From contig JBBSCG010000004.1 of assembly GCA_038250515.1 (NCBI GenBank), positions 12,732-76,731 of the forward strand: a stretch of DNA of 64,000 nucleotides, written 5' to 3'. Below the pieces are notes generated by a model. It searched no databases. It was not told where the DNA came from and saw only the letters and a program-made list of their open reading frames with translations. The DNA is from JAICUY01 sp038250515 (GTDB lineage: Bacteria; Chloroflexota; Limnocylindria; QHBO01). Numbering within the stretch: position 1 is the first letter of the stretch; each line of letters starts with the position of its first letter. Below are positions 1 to 7,559 of the stretch, one piece after another. Made by a program: the position numbers and the translations under genes.

Positions 1-1
1 C

Positions 2-2191
2 CTGGACGGCCTGGTCGAGGTGCACGACCAGGCCGAGCTGGAGCGGGCGCTCGAAGCGGACGCGACGCTGATCGGCGTCAATGCCCGCGATCTCGCGACG
101 CTCGAGACGGACGTGCCGCGTGCCCTTCGCCTCGTCGAGCAGGCGCAATCCTCGGGCGCCACCCTCATCGCGGAGAGTGGCCTGTCCACTGCTGATGATC
201 TCGCGCGGGCTGGGGAGACCGGCGCACACGGCGTCCTCGTCGGCGCGAGCCTGCTGGCGTCGGCCGATCCCGCCGGCACCGCCCGGCGACTGATCGAGGT
301 TGCGCCGCGACGTGAGGCGCCCAGCGTGCCGGAGCATCCAACACGTGCGATGGTCAAGGTCTGCGGAACGCGGACTGAGGCCGGCGTTCGCGCGGCCGTC
401 GCCGCGGGTGCGGACTTCGTCGGGTTCGTGGTGGCGTCCGAACGGCGTCGCCGCGTCGGCGCTGAACGCGTCGCTGAGCTTGCCCGAGGGCTCAATGGCG
501 GACCGAAGCCGGTCCTCGTCTTCCATCGGCCGACCCGTGATCAGGTCGAAGCGGCCATCACGGAGAGCGGCATCCGCAACATCCAGCTGTCCGGCTTCAG
601 CGCGCCGCCGCCCTGGGCTGCAAACGTCGACCACGACGAGCTGATCGGCGTCCTGCACGGCGGACCGGGTGCGCGCGAGACGTTGCAGCACGCCGAAGCG
701 TGGTATGCCGCCGGCGCGACCCGGATCCTGTTGGAGGGCGCGACTGGCGCCGAAGGCGGCGGCTCGGGCCGCACGCCGCCGCTGGAGCTCCTGCGGCGAC
801 TGAACCGCATCCTGCCTATGGGTTTGGCCGGAGGGCTGGTGCCCGCGAACGTGAGCCGCGCGACGGCCATCGCCCGGCCGGCGCTCGTCGACGCCAGCGG
901 GGGATTGGAGCGTGACGGAGAGCCAGACCCCCAGCGGGTCACGGCCTTTGTGCGCAATGCGCGTCGCGACCCGACCGGCGCCGACCGCGTCGACGCCCGG
1001 GGCCGCTTCGGCCGCTTCGGCGGGCGCTACGTTCCCGAGACGCTCATCCCGGCACTCGACGAGCTGACCGACGCCTGGACGATCGCGCGCCGCGACCCGG
1101 CGTACACCGCCGAGCTCAGCAGCCTGCATCGCGATTTCATCGGTCGTGCCACGCCGATCTTCGAGATCCCGCCCGACGCGCTCGCGGAGCGCGGCGGAAT
1201 CGGTCAACGGGTATTCCTCAAGCGCGAGGATTTGGCGCACACCGGCGCGCACAAGATCAACAACGCCATCGGGCAGACGCTGCTGGCCAAGCGTATGGGC
1301 AAGCCGCGGGTGATCGCCGAAACCGGTGCGGGTCAGCATGGCGTCGCGACCGCGACCGCCTGTGCGCTGCTCGGCCTGGAGTGCGTCGTCTACATGGGCA
1401 CGACCGACATCGAGCGCCAGGCGCCGAATGTCCAGCGCATGCACCTGCTCGGCGCCGAGGTTCGCCCTGTCGCCACCGGCAACGGCACGCTGCGGGACGC
1501 GCTCAATGAGGCGCTGCGCGACTGGGTTGCGAACGTCGAGACGACCTTCTACGTCCTCGGCTCAGCCGCTGGCCCGCATCCCTATCCGGACATGGTCGCC
1601 GAGCTCCAGTCCGTGATCGGCCGCGAGGCACGCGCGCAGATGCTGGAACGCCTCGGCCGGCTGCCTGACGTCGCGATGGCCTGCGTCGGAGGTGGTAGCA
1701 ATGCCATTGGCCTCTTACGGCCGTTCCTCGACACGCCGGTGCGGCTGATCGGCGTCGAGGCGGGTGGCCGCGGCGACGCGCTCGGTGACAATGCCGCCTC
1801 GCTCGGCCTCGGCCGTCCGGGCGTGCTCCACGGCGCCTTCACGATGCTGACCCAGACCGCCGACGGGCAGGTCGTCGAGCCGCATTCGCTCTCCGCGGGC
1901 CTCGACTATCCTGGTGTCGGGCCGCAGCTGTCGGCGCTGGCGGCTTCCGGTCGCCTGCGGGTCGAGCGTGCCACGGACGATGAAGCACTCGAGGCATTGC
2001 ACTGGTTGTCGCGGCGCTGCGGGATCGTGCCGGCGCTCGAGTCGGCGCACGCCGTGGCGGCGGCTCTGCGGATGCTGCCCTCGCTGCCCGCTTCGACTGC
2101 CGTGCTCGTGAATCTTTCGGGGCGGGGCGACAAGGACCTGGCGATCGTCGAGCAGGCACTGCCCTCCGCGGTGGCTGCCGTGACTGCATGA
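2..2191 (+). CDS. trpCFB: TrpC(partial)-TrpF-TrpB fusion protein (tryptophan biosynthesis)
   Basis: The frame is already open at the left edge, so the 5' part of the first domain lies outside the window; the GTG at 20 is internal. Three domains follow in order. The C-terminal half of indole-3-glycerol-phosphate synthase shows LIGVNARDL and the phosphate-site AESGLS/GVLVGASLL. Phosphoribosylanthranilate isomerase starts near 350 (KVCGTR carries the catalytic Cys). Tryptophan synthase beta starts near 985, with the PLP lysine in GAHKINN (codon 1253-1255), the PLP-phosphate loop CVGGGSNA and LSGRGDKD near the end. TrpF looks divergent: the usual catalytic Asp is Glu in ILLEGATG, and QLHG is QLSG. 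TrpC-TrpF fusions are well known; adding TrpB in one chain is unusual. The stop overlaps the trpA start (ATGA). Confidence 0.93.
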   Translation: MDGLVEVHDQAELERALEADATLIGVNARDLATLETDVPRALRLVEQAQSSGATLIAESGLSTADDLARAGETGAHGVLVGASLLASADPAGTARRLIEVAPRREAPSVPEHPTRAMVKVCGTRTEAGVRAAVAAGADFVGFVVASERRRRVGAERVAELARGLNGGPKPVLVFHRPTRDQVEAAITESGIRNIQLSGFSAPPPWAANVDHDELIGVLHGGPGARETLQHAEAWYAAGATRILLEGATGAEGGGSGRTPPLELLRRLNRILPMGLAGGLVPANVSRATAIARPALVDASGGLERDGEPDPQRVTAFVRNARRDPTGADRVDARGRFGRFGGRYVPETLIPALDELTDAWTIARRDPAYTAELSSLHRDFIGRATPIFEIPPDALAERGGIGQRVFLKREDLAHTGAHKINNAIGQTLLAKRMGKPRVIAETGAGQHGVATATACALLGLECVVYMGTTDIERQAPNVQRMHLLGAEVRPVATGNGTLRDALNEALRDWVANVETTFYVLGSAAGPHPYPDMVAELQSVIGREARAQMLERLGRLPDVAMACVGGGSNAIGLLRPFLDTPVRLIGVEAGGRGDALGDNAASLGLGRPGVLHGAFTMLTQTADGQVVEPHSLSAGLDYPGVGPQLSALAASGRLRVERATDDEALEALHWLSRRCGIVPALESAHAVAAALRMLPSLPASTAVLVNLSGRGDKDLAIVEQALPSAVAAVTA

Positions 2192-3003
2192 GCGCTTCAC
2201 GGACCGATGGCGCCGCGCGCGTGCGCGCCGCCTTCTCCTCCGCGACCGATGCCGGCCGGTCGGCCTTTGTCGCCTACGTCATGGCCGGCTACCCGTCGGA
2301 CCATGTCGGGACCGATGCGGGCGAGGCCGCACTTCGCTGCGGTGCGGACATCCTGGAGGTGGGTGTCCCGTTCAGCGACCCACTGGCCGACGGCCCGGTG
2401 ATCGCCGAGGCGGGCCGCGTGGCGCTCAGCCACGGTGGCGGGTTCGATTCGGCCGTGCGCATGATCGCTTCGCTCCGCGAGCGTGGCCTGGATCAGCCGA
2501 TCCTGGCGATGAGCTACCTCAACCCGTTGCTGGCGGTCGGCGCGGACGTCGCATTGCGCCGCCTCGCGGGGGCCGGTTGCGACGGCCTGATCCTGCCGGA
2601 CCTTCCCGCCGGGGAGATGCCCGGATTCGAGCGCTCAGCCGCCGACCATCGGCTCGCCCTCACCTTCCTCGTCGCGCCGAATACGGCACCGGCCCGCATG
2701 GAGGCCGCGATCAACGCCTCGACCGGCTTCCTGTACGTCGTTCCGCTGCTGGGCGTGACCGGTGCCCGCGACCGCCTGGCCGATGGTGCGACCGCGTTGC
2801 TCGCCCGCGTGCATGAGGCAGCCGCCGGCCGCCTGCCGGTCGCCGCAGGCTTCGGCATCTCGACGCCGGAGCAGGCTCGCGCCCTGGCCGGCGTTGCGGA
2901 TGGCATCGTGGTCGGCTCGGCGCTCGTCGCCGCCACGGGTGAAGGCGGACCTGGCGCTGTCGGCGACCTCGTCGCCCGATTATCTGGCGCAGTGCATGCG
3001 TAG
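2188..3003 (+). CDS. trpA: Tryptophan synthase alpha subunit
   Basis: TrpA cleaves indole-3-glycerol phosphate to indole and glyceraldehyde-3-phosphate and passes indole to TrpB. The 271-residue protein has the family's normal length. It shows the catalytic Glu in LEVGVPFSDP and the catalytic Asp in DPLADGP, plus the C-terminal phosphate-binding GFGIS and GIVVGSAL. Its ATG overlaps the stop of the fused upstream gene by 4 nt (ATGA), implying translational coupling and matched synthesis with the TrpB domain. Its TAG stop is also the first three bases of the -10 box of the next gene. Confidence 0.97.
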   Translation: MSASRTDGAARVRAAFSSATDAGRSAFVAYVMAGYPSDHVGTDAGEAALRCGADILEVGVPFSDPLADGPVIAEAGRVALSHGGGFDSAVRMIASLRERGLDQPILAMSYLNPLLAVGADVALRRLAGAGCDGLILPDLPAGEMPGFERSAADHRLALTFLVAPNTAPARMEAAINASTGFLYVVPLLGVTGARDRLADGATALLARVHEAAAGRLPVAAGFGISTPEQARALAGVADGIVVGSALVAATGEGGPGAVGDLVARLSGAVHA

Positions 3004-3012
3004 TATCGCGGC

Positions 3013-3777
3013 ATGTGCTTTGAAGTAGACGCTCACCCGCCCATCGCGCCGATCCGCGGCTCGGCACTCGACTCGCGCGACCTGACGCTCACCTCCGCCG
3101 ACGGCACGCAGGTCGCGGCCTTTGCGGCGCGGGCGGAGCAGCCGAGCGGCGCCGGCATCGTGATCATCCCCGACATCCGCGGGCTGCAGCCGTATTACGA
3201 AGAGCTCGCGCTGCGCTTCGCCGGAGCCGGCGTGCACGCCATCGCCTTCGACCTGTATTCGCGCAGCGCAGGCACCGGCAAGCGTGACGGTGAATTCGAT
3301 TTCATGCCGCACGTCGCACAGCTCAGCTTGGACGGCCTCAACGCGGACGTCGCCGCAGCCGCCACGTACCTTCGCTCTCCCGACGGCGGCGAGCCGCAGC
3401 GGCTCTACACCGTCGGATTTTGCGTCGGTGGGCGCATCAGCTTCCTTCAGGCGGCGACCGGCATCGGCCTCAGCGGCGTCATCGGCTTCTACGGACCGCC
3501 GGCGGGGGAGCATCGCAGCGGCCTGCCCGCTCCGACCCACGAGGCACAGCGCTTCAGCTGCCCCGTGCTCGGCCTGTTCGGCGGCGCGGACAAGTCAATC
3601 ACCGCCGAGGCGCGCGACGAGTTCGACCGCTCGCTCAGCGCTGCCGGGGTGGAGCACCGCTTCGTCGTCTACGAGGGCGCGCCGCACTCGTTCTTCGACC
3701 GCAAGGCGGACGAGTACGCCGACGCATCGGCCGATGCCTGGCGTCAGATGCTCGACTTCATGCAGGTCACGGGTTAG
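3013..3777 (+). CDS. Dienelactone hydrolase family protein
   Basis: This is an alpha/beta hydrolase of the dienelactone hydrolase family, 254 residues. The triad is visible: Cys nucleophile in GFCVGG, Asp in GGADKSIT and His in GAPHSFF. Family members hydrolyse lactones or esters such as dienelactone; the substrate here is unknown. No aromatic-degradation genes are nearby, so a general esterase role is as likely. A TAGTAT box at 3001-3006 lies 6 nt before the ATG, indicating a leaderless transcript started at the trpA stop codon, although trp read-through is also possible. Confidence 0.9.
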   Translation: MCFEVDAHPPIAPIRGSALDSRDLTLTSADGTQVAAFAARAEQPSGAGIVIIPDIRGLQPYYEELALRFAGAGVHAIAFDLYSRSAGTGKRDGEFDFMPHVAQLSLDGLNADVAAAATYLRSPDGGEPQRLYTVGFCVGGRISFLQAATGIGLSGVIGFYGPPAGEHRSGLPAPTHEAQRFSCPVLGLFGGADKSITAEARDEFDRSLSAAGVEHRFVVYEGAPHSFFDRKADEYADASADAWRQMLDFMQVTG

Positions 3778-3799
3778 GCCTGCGACCGGCTCCGCGGCA

Positions 3800-3823
3800 T
3801 ACCGACACCCGCGGGAGTCGGTA
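3800..3823. repeat. 24-bp imperfect palindrome, copy 1
   Basis: This palindrome has outer arms TACCG/CGGTA around a CCGCGGG core and lies just after the hydrolase gene. The extended arms could also form an RNA hairpin ending transcription from the left, but only three T residues follow. A second copy with the same arms and core lies at 3904-3927. Confidence 0.55.
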
Positions 3824-3854
3824 TTTCCGGGGTCTTGGGCTCATCCTGCCGTAG

Positions 3855-3872
3855 CGGTTCCGGTAGGAACCG
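3855..3872. repeat. Short perfect hairpin between the paired palindromes
   Basis: The 7-bp arms cggttcc and ggaaccg surround a 4-nt loop. It sits midway between the two 24-bp palindromes. No function is assigned. Confidence 0.45.
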
Positions 3873-3903
3873 ATACACGCCGTTTTGCGCGAAACCCCGT
3901 AGA

Positions 3904-3927
3904 TACCGGCTCCGCGGGGAAGCGGTA
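3904..3927. repeat. 24-bp imperfect palindrome, copy 2
   Basis: This has the same TACCG/CGGTA arms and CCGCGGG core as copy 1. The 13 bases accggctccgcgg at 3905-3917 also occur as a direct repeat at 3785-3797. It may be a dispersed repetitive element or paired operators. Confidence 0.5.
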
Positions 3928-3952
3928 CGAGCCGTGGTGGCCGCGACCAACG

Positions 3953-3983
3953 AAAAACGCCGGGGGGCGGGTGCCCCCCGGCG
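3953..3983 (-). terminator. Intrinsic terminator of the FTR1 permease gene
   Basis: A perfect 10-bp GC stem (3958-3967 with 3974-3983) has a 6-nt loop. On the minus strand it is followed by five T residues (3957-3953). It lies 16 nt beyond the minus-strand permease stop. Confidence 0.88.
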
Positions 3984-3999
3984 CATCGGTCAAAAGGGG

Positions 4000-4875
4000 T
4001 CAGGCGCCGGCGACCTTCTGCTCGGAGCGCGATTCAACCGGACGCGACGGCATCGGTCGAAGATAGGCGGTCAGCACCAGGGCGATGTAGCCCAGCCAGG
4101 CGACGAAGGTGATCCATTCCGGATTGGCGCTATAGCCAAAGATGGCACGCAGCATCTCGCCAAGCAGGTTGCCCTCGTGCGGCAGGACGGCGCTGATGTC
4201 GAACGCCGTGGCCGTCCCGAAGGAGATGACGCCGGCCCCGATGAACTCGTGGATGCCGTGGCTGAGCAGCCCGGCCGCGATGAATACCAGGGCGACCCCG
4301 GTCCACCCGAAGAAGCTCCGCAGGTTGATGACGCGTGCGCCTCGGTACAAGCCGTAACCGATGACCGCCGCGATGGCGAGGCCGATCACCGCGCCGAGCA
4401 ATGTGCTGACGGCATTGCCGTCGGCCTGGCTCGCGGCCTGGGCCTGCGCCATGAGGAAGAGCGACGTCTCGATGCCCTCGCGGATCATCGCGGTGAAGGC
4501 CAGGATCGACAGTCCCCAGATGCTGCCCTCGACCAGATGCCGGTCGACCTTCGTGTGCAGCTCGCCCTTCACGCTCGCGGCGGTGCGCCGCATCCAGAAC
4601 AGCATCCAGGTCACGACCGCCGCGGCCAGCACCATGGCGCTTCCCTCGAAAATCTGCTCAGCCGGCGCCTTCAGGCCGCCGATGGTGACGAACAGGACCA
4701 CGCCAACCGCCACGCTCGCAGCGACCGCGGCAGCGGCGCCGATCCAGATCTTGCCGAAGTGGCGCGCGTTTCCGGTCTTGGCCAGGTAGGCGAGGATGAT
4801 GCTTACGATGAGCGCCGCCTCGACGCCTTCGCGTAGACCGGTGAGCAGGCCGGTCGTCAGGAAACCGAAATCCAA
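4000..4875 (-). CDS. FTR1/EfeU-family high-affinity iron permease
   Basis: This is a polytopic inner-membrane protein of 291 residues with about seven hydrophobic segments. It carries the two REGxE iron-binding motifs of the FTR1 family, REGVEA near residue 15 and REGIET near residue 130. Such permeases import ferric or oxidised ferrous iron; no EfeO or EfeB partner is adjacent. The start is TTG at 4875, supported by an AGGAG ribosome-binding site 5-6 nt upstream. A promoter with a DtxR-like palindrome over its -10 box lies at 4937-4967, and a strong terminator follows. Iron-dependent repression is inferred from that arrangement. Confidence 0.92.
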   Translation of the reverse strand: MDFGFLTTGLLTGLREGVEAALIVSIILAYLAKTGNARHFGKIWIGAAAAVAASVAVGVVLFVTIGGLKAPAEQIFEGSAMVLAAAVVTWMLFWMRRTAASVKGELHTKVDRHLVEGSIWGLSILAFTAMIREGIETSLFLMAQAQAASQADGNAVSTLLGAVIGLAIAAVIGYGLYRGARVINLRSFFGWTGVALVFIAAGLLSHGIHEFIGAGVISFGTATAFDISAVLPHEGNLLGEMLRAIFGYSANPEWITFVAWLGYIALVLTAYLRPMPSRPVESRSEQKVAGA

Positions 4876-4936
4876 CGCGTTCTCCTGGTGCGTGGGGGCA
4901 TTCGCCGCCTCTCGTCGGCGGCTCGATTGCTGCGAG

Positions 4937-4967
4937 TCAGGCTAGCCTAAGGCAATTCCTTCGTCAA
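4937..4967 (-). promoter_or_regulatory. FTR1 promoter with overlapping DtxR/IdeR-like operator
   Basis: Minus-strand -35 TTGACG (4967-4962) is separated by 17 bp from -10 TAGCCT (4944-4939). A near-perfect 14-bp palindrome, tcaggctagcctaa on the plus strand (4937-4950), overlaps the -10 box. It resembles the TTAGG...CCTAA half-sites of DtxR/IdeR metal-dependent repressors. The predicted transcript start is near 4932, giving a leader of about 57 nt with a good ribosome-binding site. Confidence 0.6.
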
Positions 4968-5067
4968 TACGAATCACCGGTGGCTTGGTCGGGATTGACC
5001 AATGGCTTGCGGGCCGCGTCGCATCGGTAGAATCAGGCCGTTACCACGACCTTCTCACGGAGCCTTG

Positions 5068-6264
5068 ATGATCGACTTTTCCCTGACCGATGCCCAGCGT
5101 CAGGTGCAGCGCACCGCGCGCGCCTTCGCCGAGCGCGAGATCCTGCCACGCATCCAGGAGATGGATGCCAAGGCCGAGTACGACCGCTCCCTCTACGAGA
5201 AGATGGGCGCCGAGGGCTTCCTTGGGCTACCCATTCCCGAGCGATACGGCGGTGCGGGCATGGACTACATCGCCTTCGCGCTGCTGTGCGAGGAGATGGA
5301 ACGCGCCGACACCGCCTTCCGCGTGATCCTGTCGGTCCACACCGGGCTCAACTCGCTGACGCTGCTGCAGTGGGCCAGCGAGGAGCAGAAGCAGCGGTAC
5401 CTCGTGCCGCAGGCGCGGGGCGAGAAGATCGGCACGTTCGCGCTCACCGAGCCCGGCGTCGGCTCCGATGCCGGCAACCTCGTCACCACCGCGCGGCGCG
5501 ACGGCGACCGATACATCCTCAACGGTTCAAAGATCTGGATCTCATTGGCCGATGCCGCGGATCACTTTTTGACATTTGCGACGCTCGACAGGGGCGCCGG
5601 GCACAAGGGCATCGCCGCGTTCATCGTTGAGCGCGGGTTTCCGGGGTTCAGCAGCGACTCGCTGCACGGCAAGCTCGGCGTTCGGGCGGGAAACACGGGC
5701 ATCGTCTACTTCTCCGACTGCGAGGTTCCGGCCGCCAACCGCGTCGGCGAGGAGGGTGAGGGCTTCACGATCGCGATGAGCGCCATCGACCAGGGGCGCT
5801 ACACCGTGGCCGCTGGATCGGTCGGACTGGCGCAGGCATGCCTGGACGCATCGGTCAAGTACGCGCACGAGCGCAAGACGTTCGGCGACGAGATCGGGCG
5901 GCACCAGCTGGTGAAGCAGATGCTGGCGAAGATGGAGCAGGGGATCGAGGCCGGCCGGCTGCTGGTCTGGAAGGCCGGCTGGAAGAAGAACCGTGGCGAG
6001 CGCAACACGCGCGAGACCTCGCTGGCGAAGTGGTTCGCCACGGACCATGCGGTGCAGTCGGCGATGGACGCGATCCAGATCCACGGCGCCTACGGCTACT
6101 CGAACGAGTACCCGGTGGAGCGCTACCTGCGCAACAGCAAGGGATCGGTGATCTACGAGGGAACCTCGCAGATCCATACCCTGATGCAGGCCGATTACCT
6201 GCTCGGCTACCGCAAGGACCGCGAGCTGCGCATGGCCCAGCCGCCGTACGAAGGCGAGATGTAG
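5068..6264 (+). CDS. Acyl-CoA dehydrogenase
   Basis: This FAD-dependent dehydrogenase introduces the alpha-beta double bond of an acyl-CoA. The 398-residue length is typical. It shows LTEPGVGSDA in the flavin-binding middle domain and, near the C terminus, the catalytic Glu in YEGTSQIH, placed as in short/branched-chain and glutaryl-CoA dehydrogenases. The start at 5068 begins MIDFSLTD and has GGAG upstream; the longer open frame to 5002 is not needed. A TAGAAT box at 5028-5033 suggests a leader of about 28 nt. No electron-transfer flavoprotein gene is adjacent; chain-length preference is unknown. Confidence 0.92.
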   Translation: MIDFSLTDAQRQVQRTARAFAEREILPRIQEMDAKAEYDRSLYEKMGAEGFLGLPIPERYGGAGMDYIAFALLCEEMERADTAFRVILSVHTGLNSLTLLQWASEEQKQRYLVPQARGEKIGTFALTEPGVGSDAGNLVTTARRDGDRYILNGSKIWISLADAADHFLTFATLDRGAGHKGIAAFIVERGFPGFSSDSLHGKLGVRAGNTGIVYFSDCEVPAANRVGEEGEGFTIAMSAIDQGRYTVAAGSVGLAQACLDASVKYAHERKTFGDEIGRHQLVKQMLAKMEQGIEAGRLLVWKAGWKKNRGERNTRETSLAKWFATDHAVQSAMDAIQIHGAYGYSNEYPVERYLRNSKGSVIYEGTSQIHTLMQADYLLGYRKDRELRMAQPPYEGEM

Positions 6265-6311
6265 GTCCGCCGCCGTCTCGGGCCGTTGCGCGACGGGGAT
6301 AGAGTGGCGGC

Positions 6312-6962
6312 GTGATCGAACCGAGCAGCGGGCGGCCGAGGACGTCGGGGCCGGGAGCTTCCCTGCTGATCGGCATCGGAGCGTCGGCCGGGCTGCTGAT
6401 CGCCTTCCTCTTCGGCTTCCAGCTTGGCCGCGGGCAGGACACGGTCCGGACGGTGGTCATCGGCAGCATCGTCCCGTCCCAAGGGACGGAACGGCCACTG
6501 TCGGCCGCCGCTGCTGGAGGCTTCATCCAGCAGCCGCAGGTCGACGACCAGCTGCAGCAGGCGTATTACACGCACCTTGGCCTCGGGTCCTGGGTCGTGT
6601 GCGCCCAGCACCCGAGGCCGTCATTGACGTGCGTTTCGATCCAACCGGTACCGCTCGACGGGCGAAGGGCGTTCGATGCGCCGTCGACGCACTGGGCCGA
6701 TGTCCACGTCGCCAGACTCGAGAAGGGAGCGCGCGTCTACCTGATCGGCAATCTCGAGCACGTGTGGTTGGGTGACGTTCGCGCTGGCGCCGGCTTCTAC
6801 GATCGGCTCCTCGGCGTCACCCTCAATGGATCGGTCCAGTACTTCGACCTGGGTGATCTCGCACCCGGCCGGTACGTTCTCCTCGACCGTTCGGAGAATG
6901 CCTTCACCGAGCGCGGCCCGGTGAGCAAGGCCGCCGGATTGGCGGTCGTGGGGCCGCCATAG
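6312..6962 (+). CDS. Hypothetical membrane-anchored protein
   Basis: I do not recognise this 216-residue protein. Residues 17-40 form one hydrophobic segment (LLIGIGASAGLLIAFLFGF) followed by an extracytoplasmic region with two cysteines, which suggests an N-terminal signal anchor. The GTG start is supported by a TAGAGT box at 6300-6305 that ends 6 nt before it, a leaderless arrangement. It stands alone between the acyl-CoA dehydrogenase and another leaderless membrane protein gene. Confidence 0.75.
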   Translation: MIEPSSGRPRTSGPGASLLIGIGASAGLLIAFLFGFQLGRGQDTVRTVVIGSIVPSQGTERPLSAAAAGGFIQQPQVDDQLQQAYYTHLGLGSWVVCAQHPRPSLTCVSIQPVPLDGRRAFDAPSTHWADVHVARLEKGARVYLIGNLEHVWLGDVRAGAGFYDRLLGVTLNGSVQYFDLGDLAPGRYVLLDRSENAFTERGPVSKAAGLAVVGPP

Positions 6963-7004
6963 CGGCGATCGGGCCGGCTGAGGGTTCTCGGTATACTCGC
7001 CCGC

Positions 7005-7553
7005 ATGAGCCGCACGATCGAGCTGCTGACCGGGTTGATGCTCCTCGTCATCGGCGTCCTCGTGCTCGCCAGCGACGCGCTGCACGATTGGTTTGCGAGC
7101 TTGGGCGTCAGCGACGACGTGCTTGCCTGGTGGCCGGCCCTGCTCGTCGGCCTGTCACTGTTCTTCCTCCTGCCGGCATTGGTCGGAAGGCAGCATCGAC
7201 GGCTGCGCGCCGGCATGGTGATCCCCGGCGCGATCTTCGCCGGCGTGGGTGCGGCACTGCTGTACACCAGCCTCAACGACCGATGGACCGCCTGGTCCTA
7301 CCTGTGGACCACCTTCCCGTTCAGTCTCGGCCTCGGCATGTACGCAGCCGGCTGGATCGCCGACGCGCCGGCCTTCAAGTGGATCGGATCGGGCATCGCG
7401 GCGGGCTCGGTCGTGGCCTACCTGGCCTTCGCGACGGCGTTCGGTGGCGAGGCGTTCCGGCTGGTCGGAGCCCTCGGCATCATTGGGCTCGGCTTGGCAC
7501 TGACCATCGGCGGCCTCGCCGAGCGGCTCAGCCGCAAGTCGCCCCTCGCCTAG
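7005..7553 (+). CDS. Small integral membrane protein, unknown function
   Basis: This 182-residue protein has five or six hydrophobic segments and almost no soluble loops. The first helix starts near residue 8 and a His/Arg-rich loop lies near residue 65. No family is recognised with confidence. A consensus-like TATACT box at 6992-6997 lies 7 nt before the ATG, so the transcript is expected to be leaderless. It converges with the BNR-repeat gene, leaving only a few bases between stops. Confidence 0.78.
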   Translation: MSRTIELLTGLMLLVIGVLVLASDALHDWFASLGVSDDVLAWWPALLVGLSLFFLLPALVGRQHRRLRAGMVIPGAIFAGVGAALLYTSLNDRWTAWSYLWTTFPFSLGLGMYAAGWIADAPAFKWIGSGIAAGSVVAYLAFATAFGGEAFRLVGALGIIGLGLALTIGGLAERLSRKSPLA

Positions 7554-7559
7554 CCGGCG

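Noticed and set aside
20..22. GTG as the true start of the first gene
   Set aside because: The TrpC domain is already under way (LVEVHD precedes and follows it) and the frame is open to the window edge.
3835..4836. 333-codon plus-strand frame
   Set aside because: It lies opposite the FTR1 gene and through its terminator; no domain recognised.
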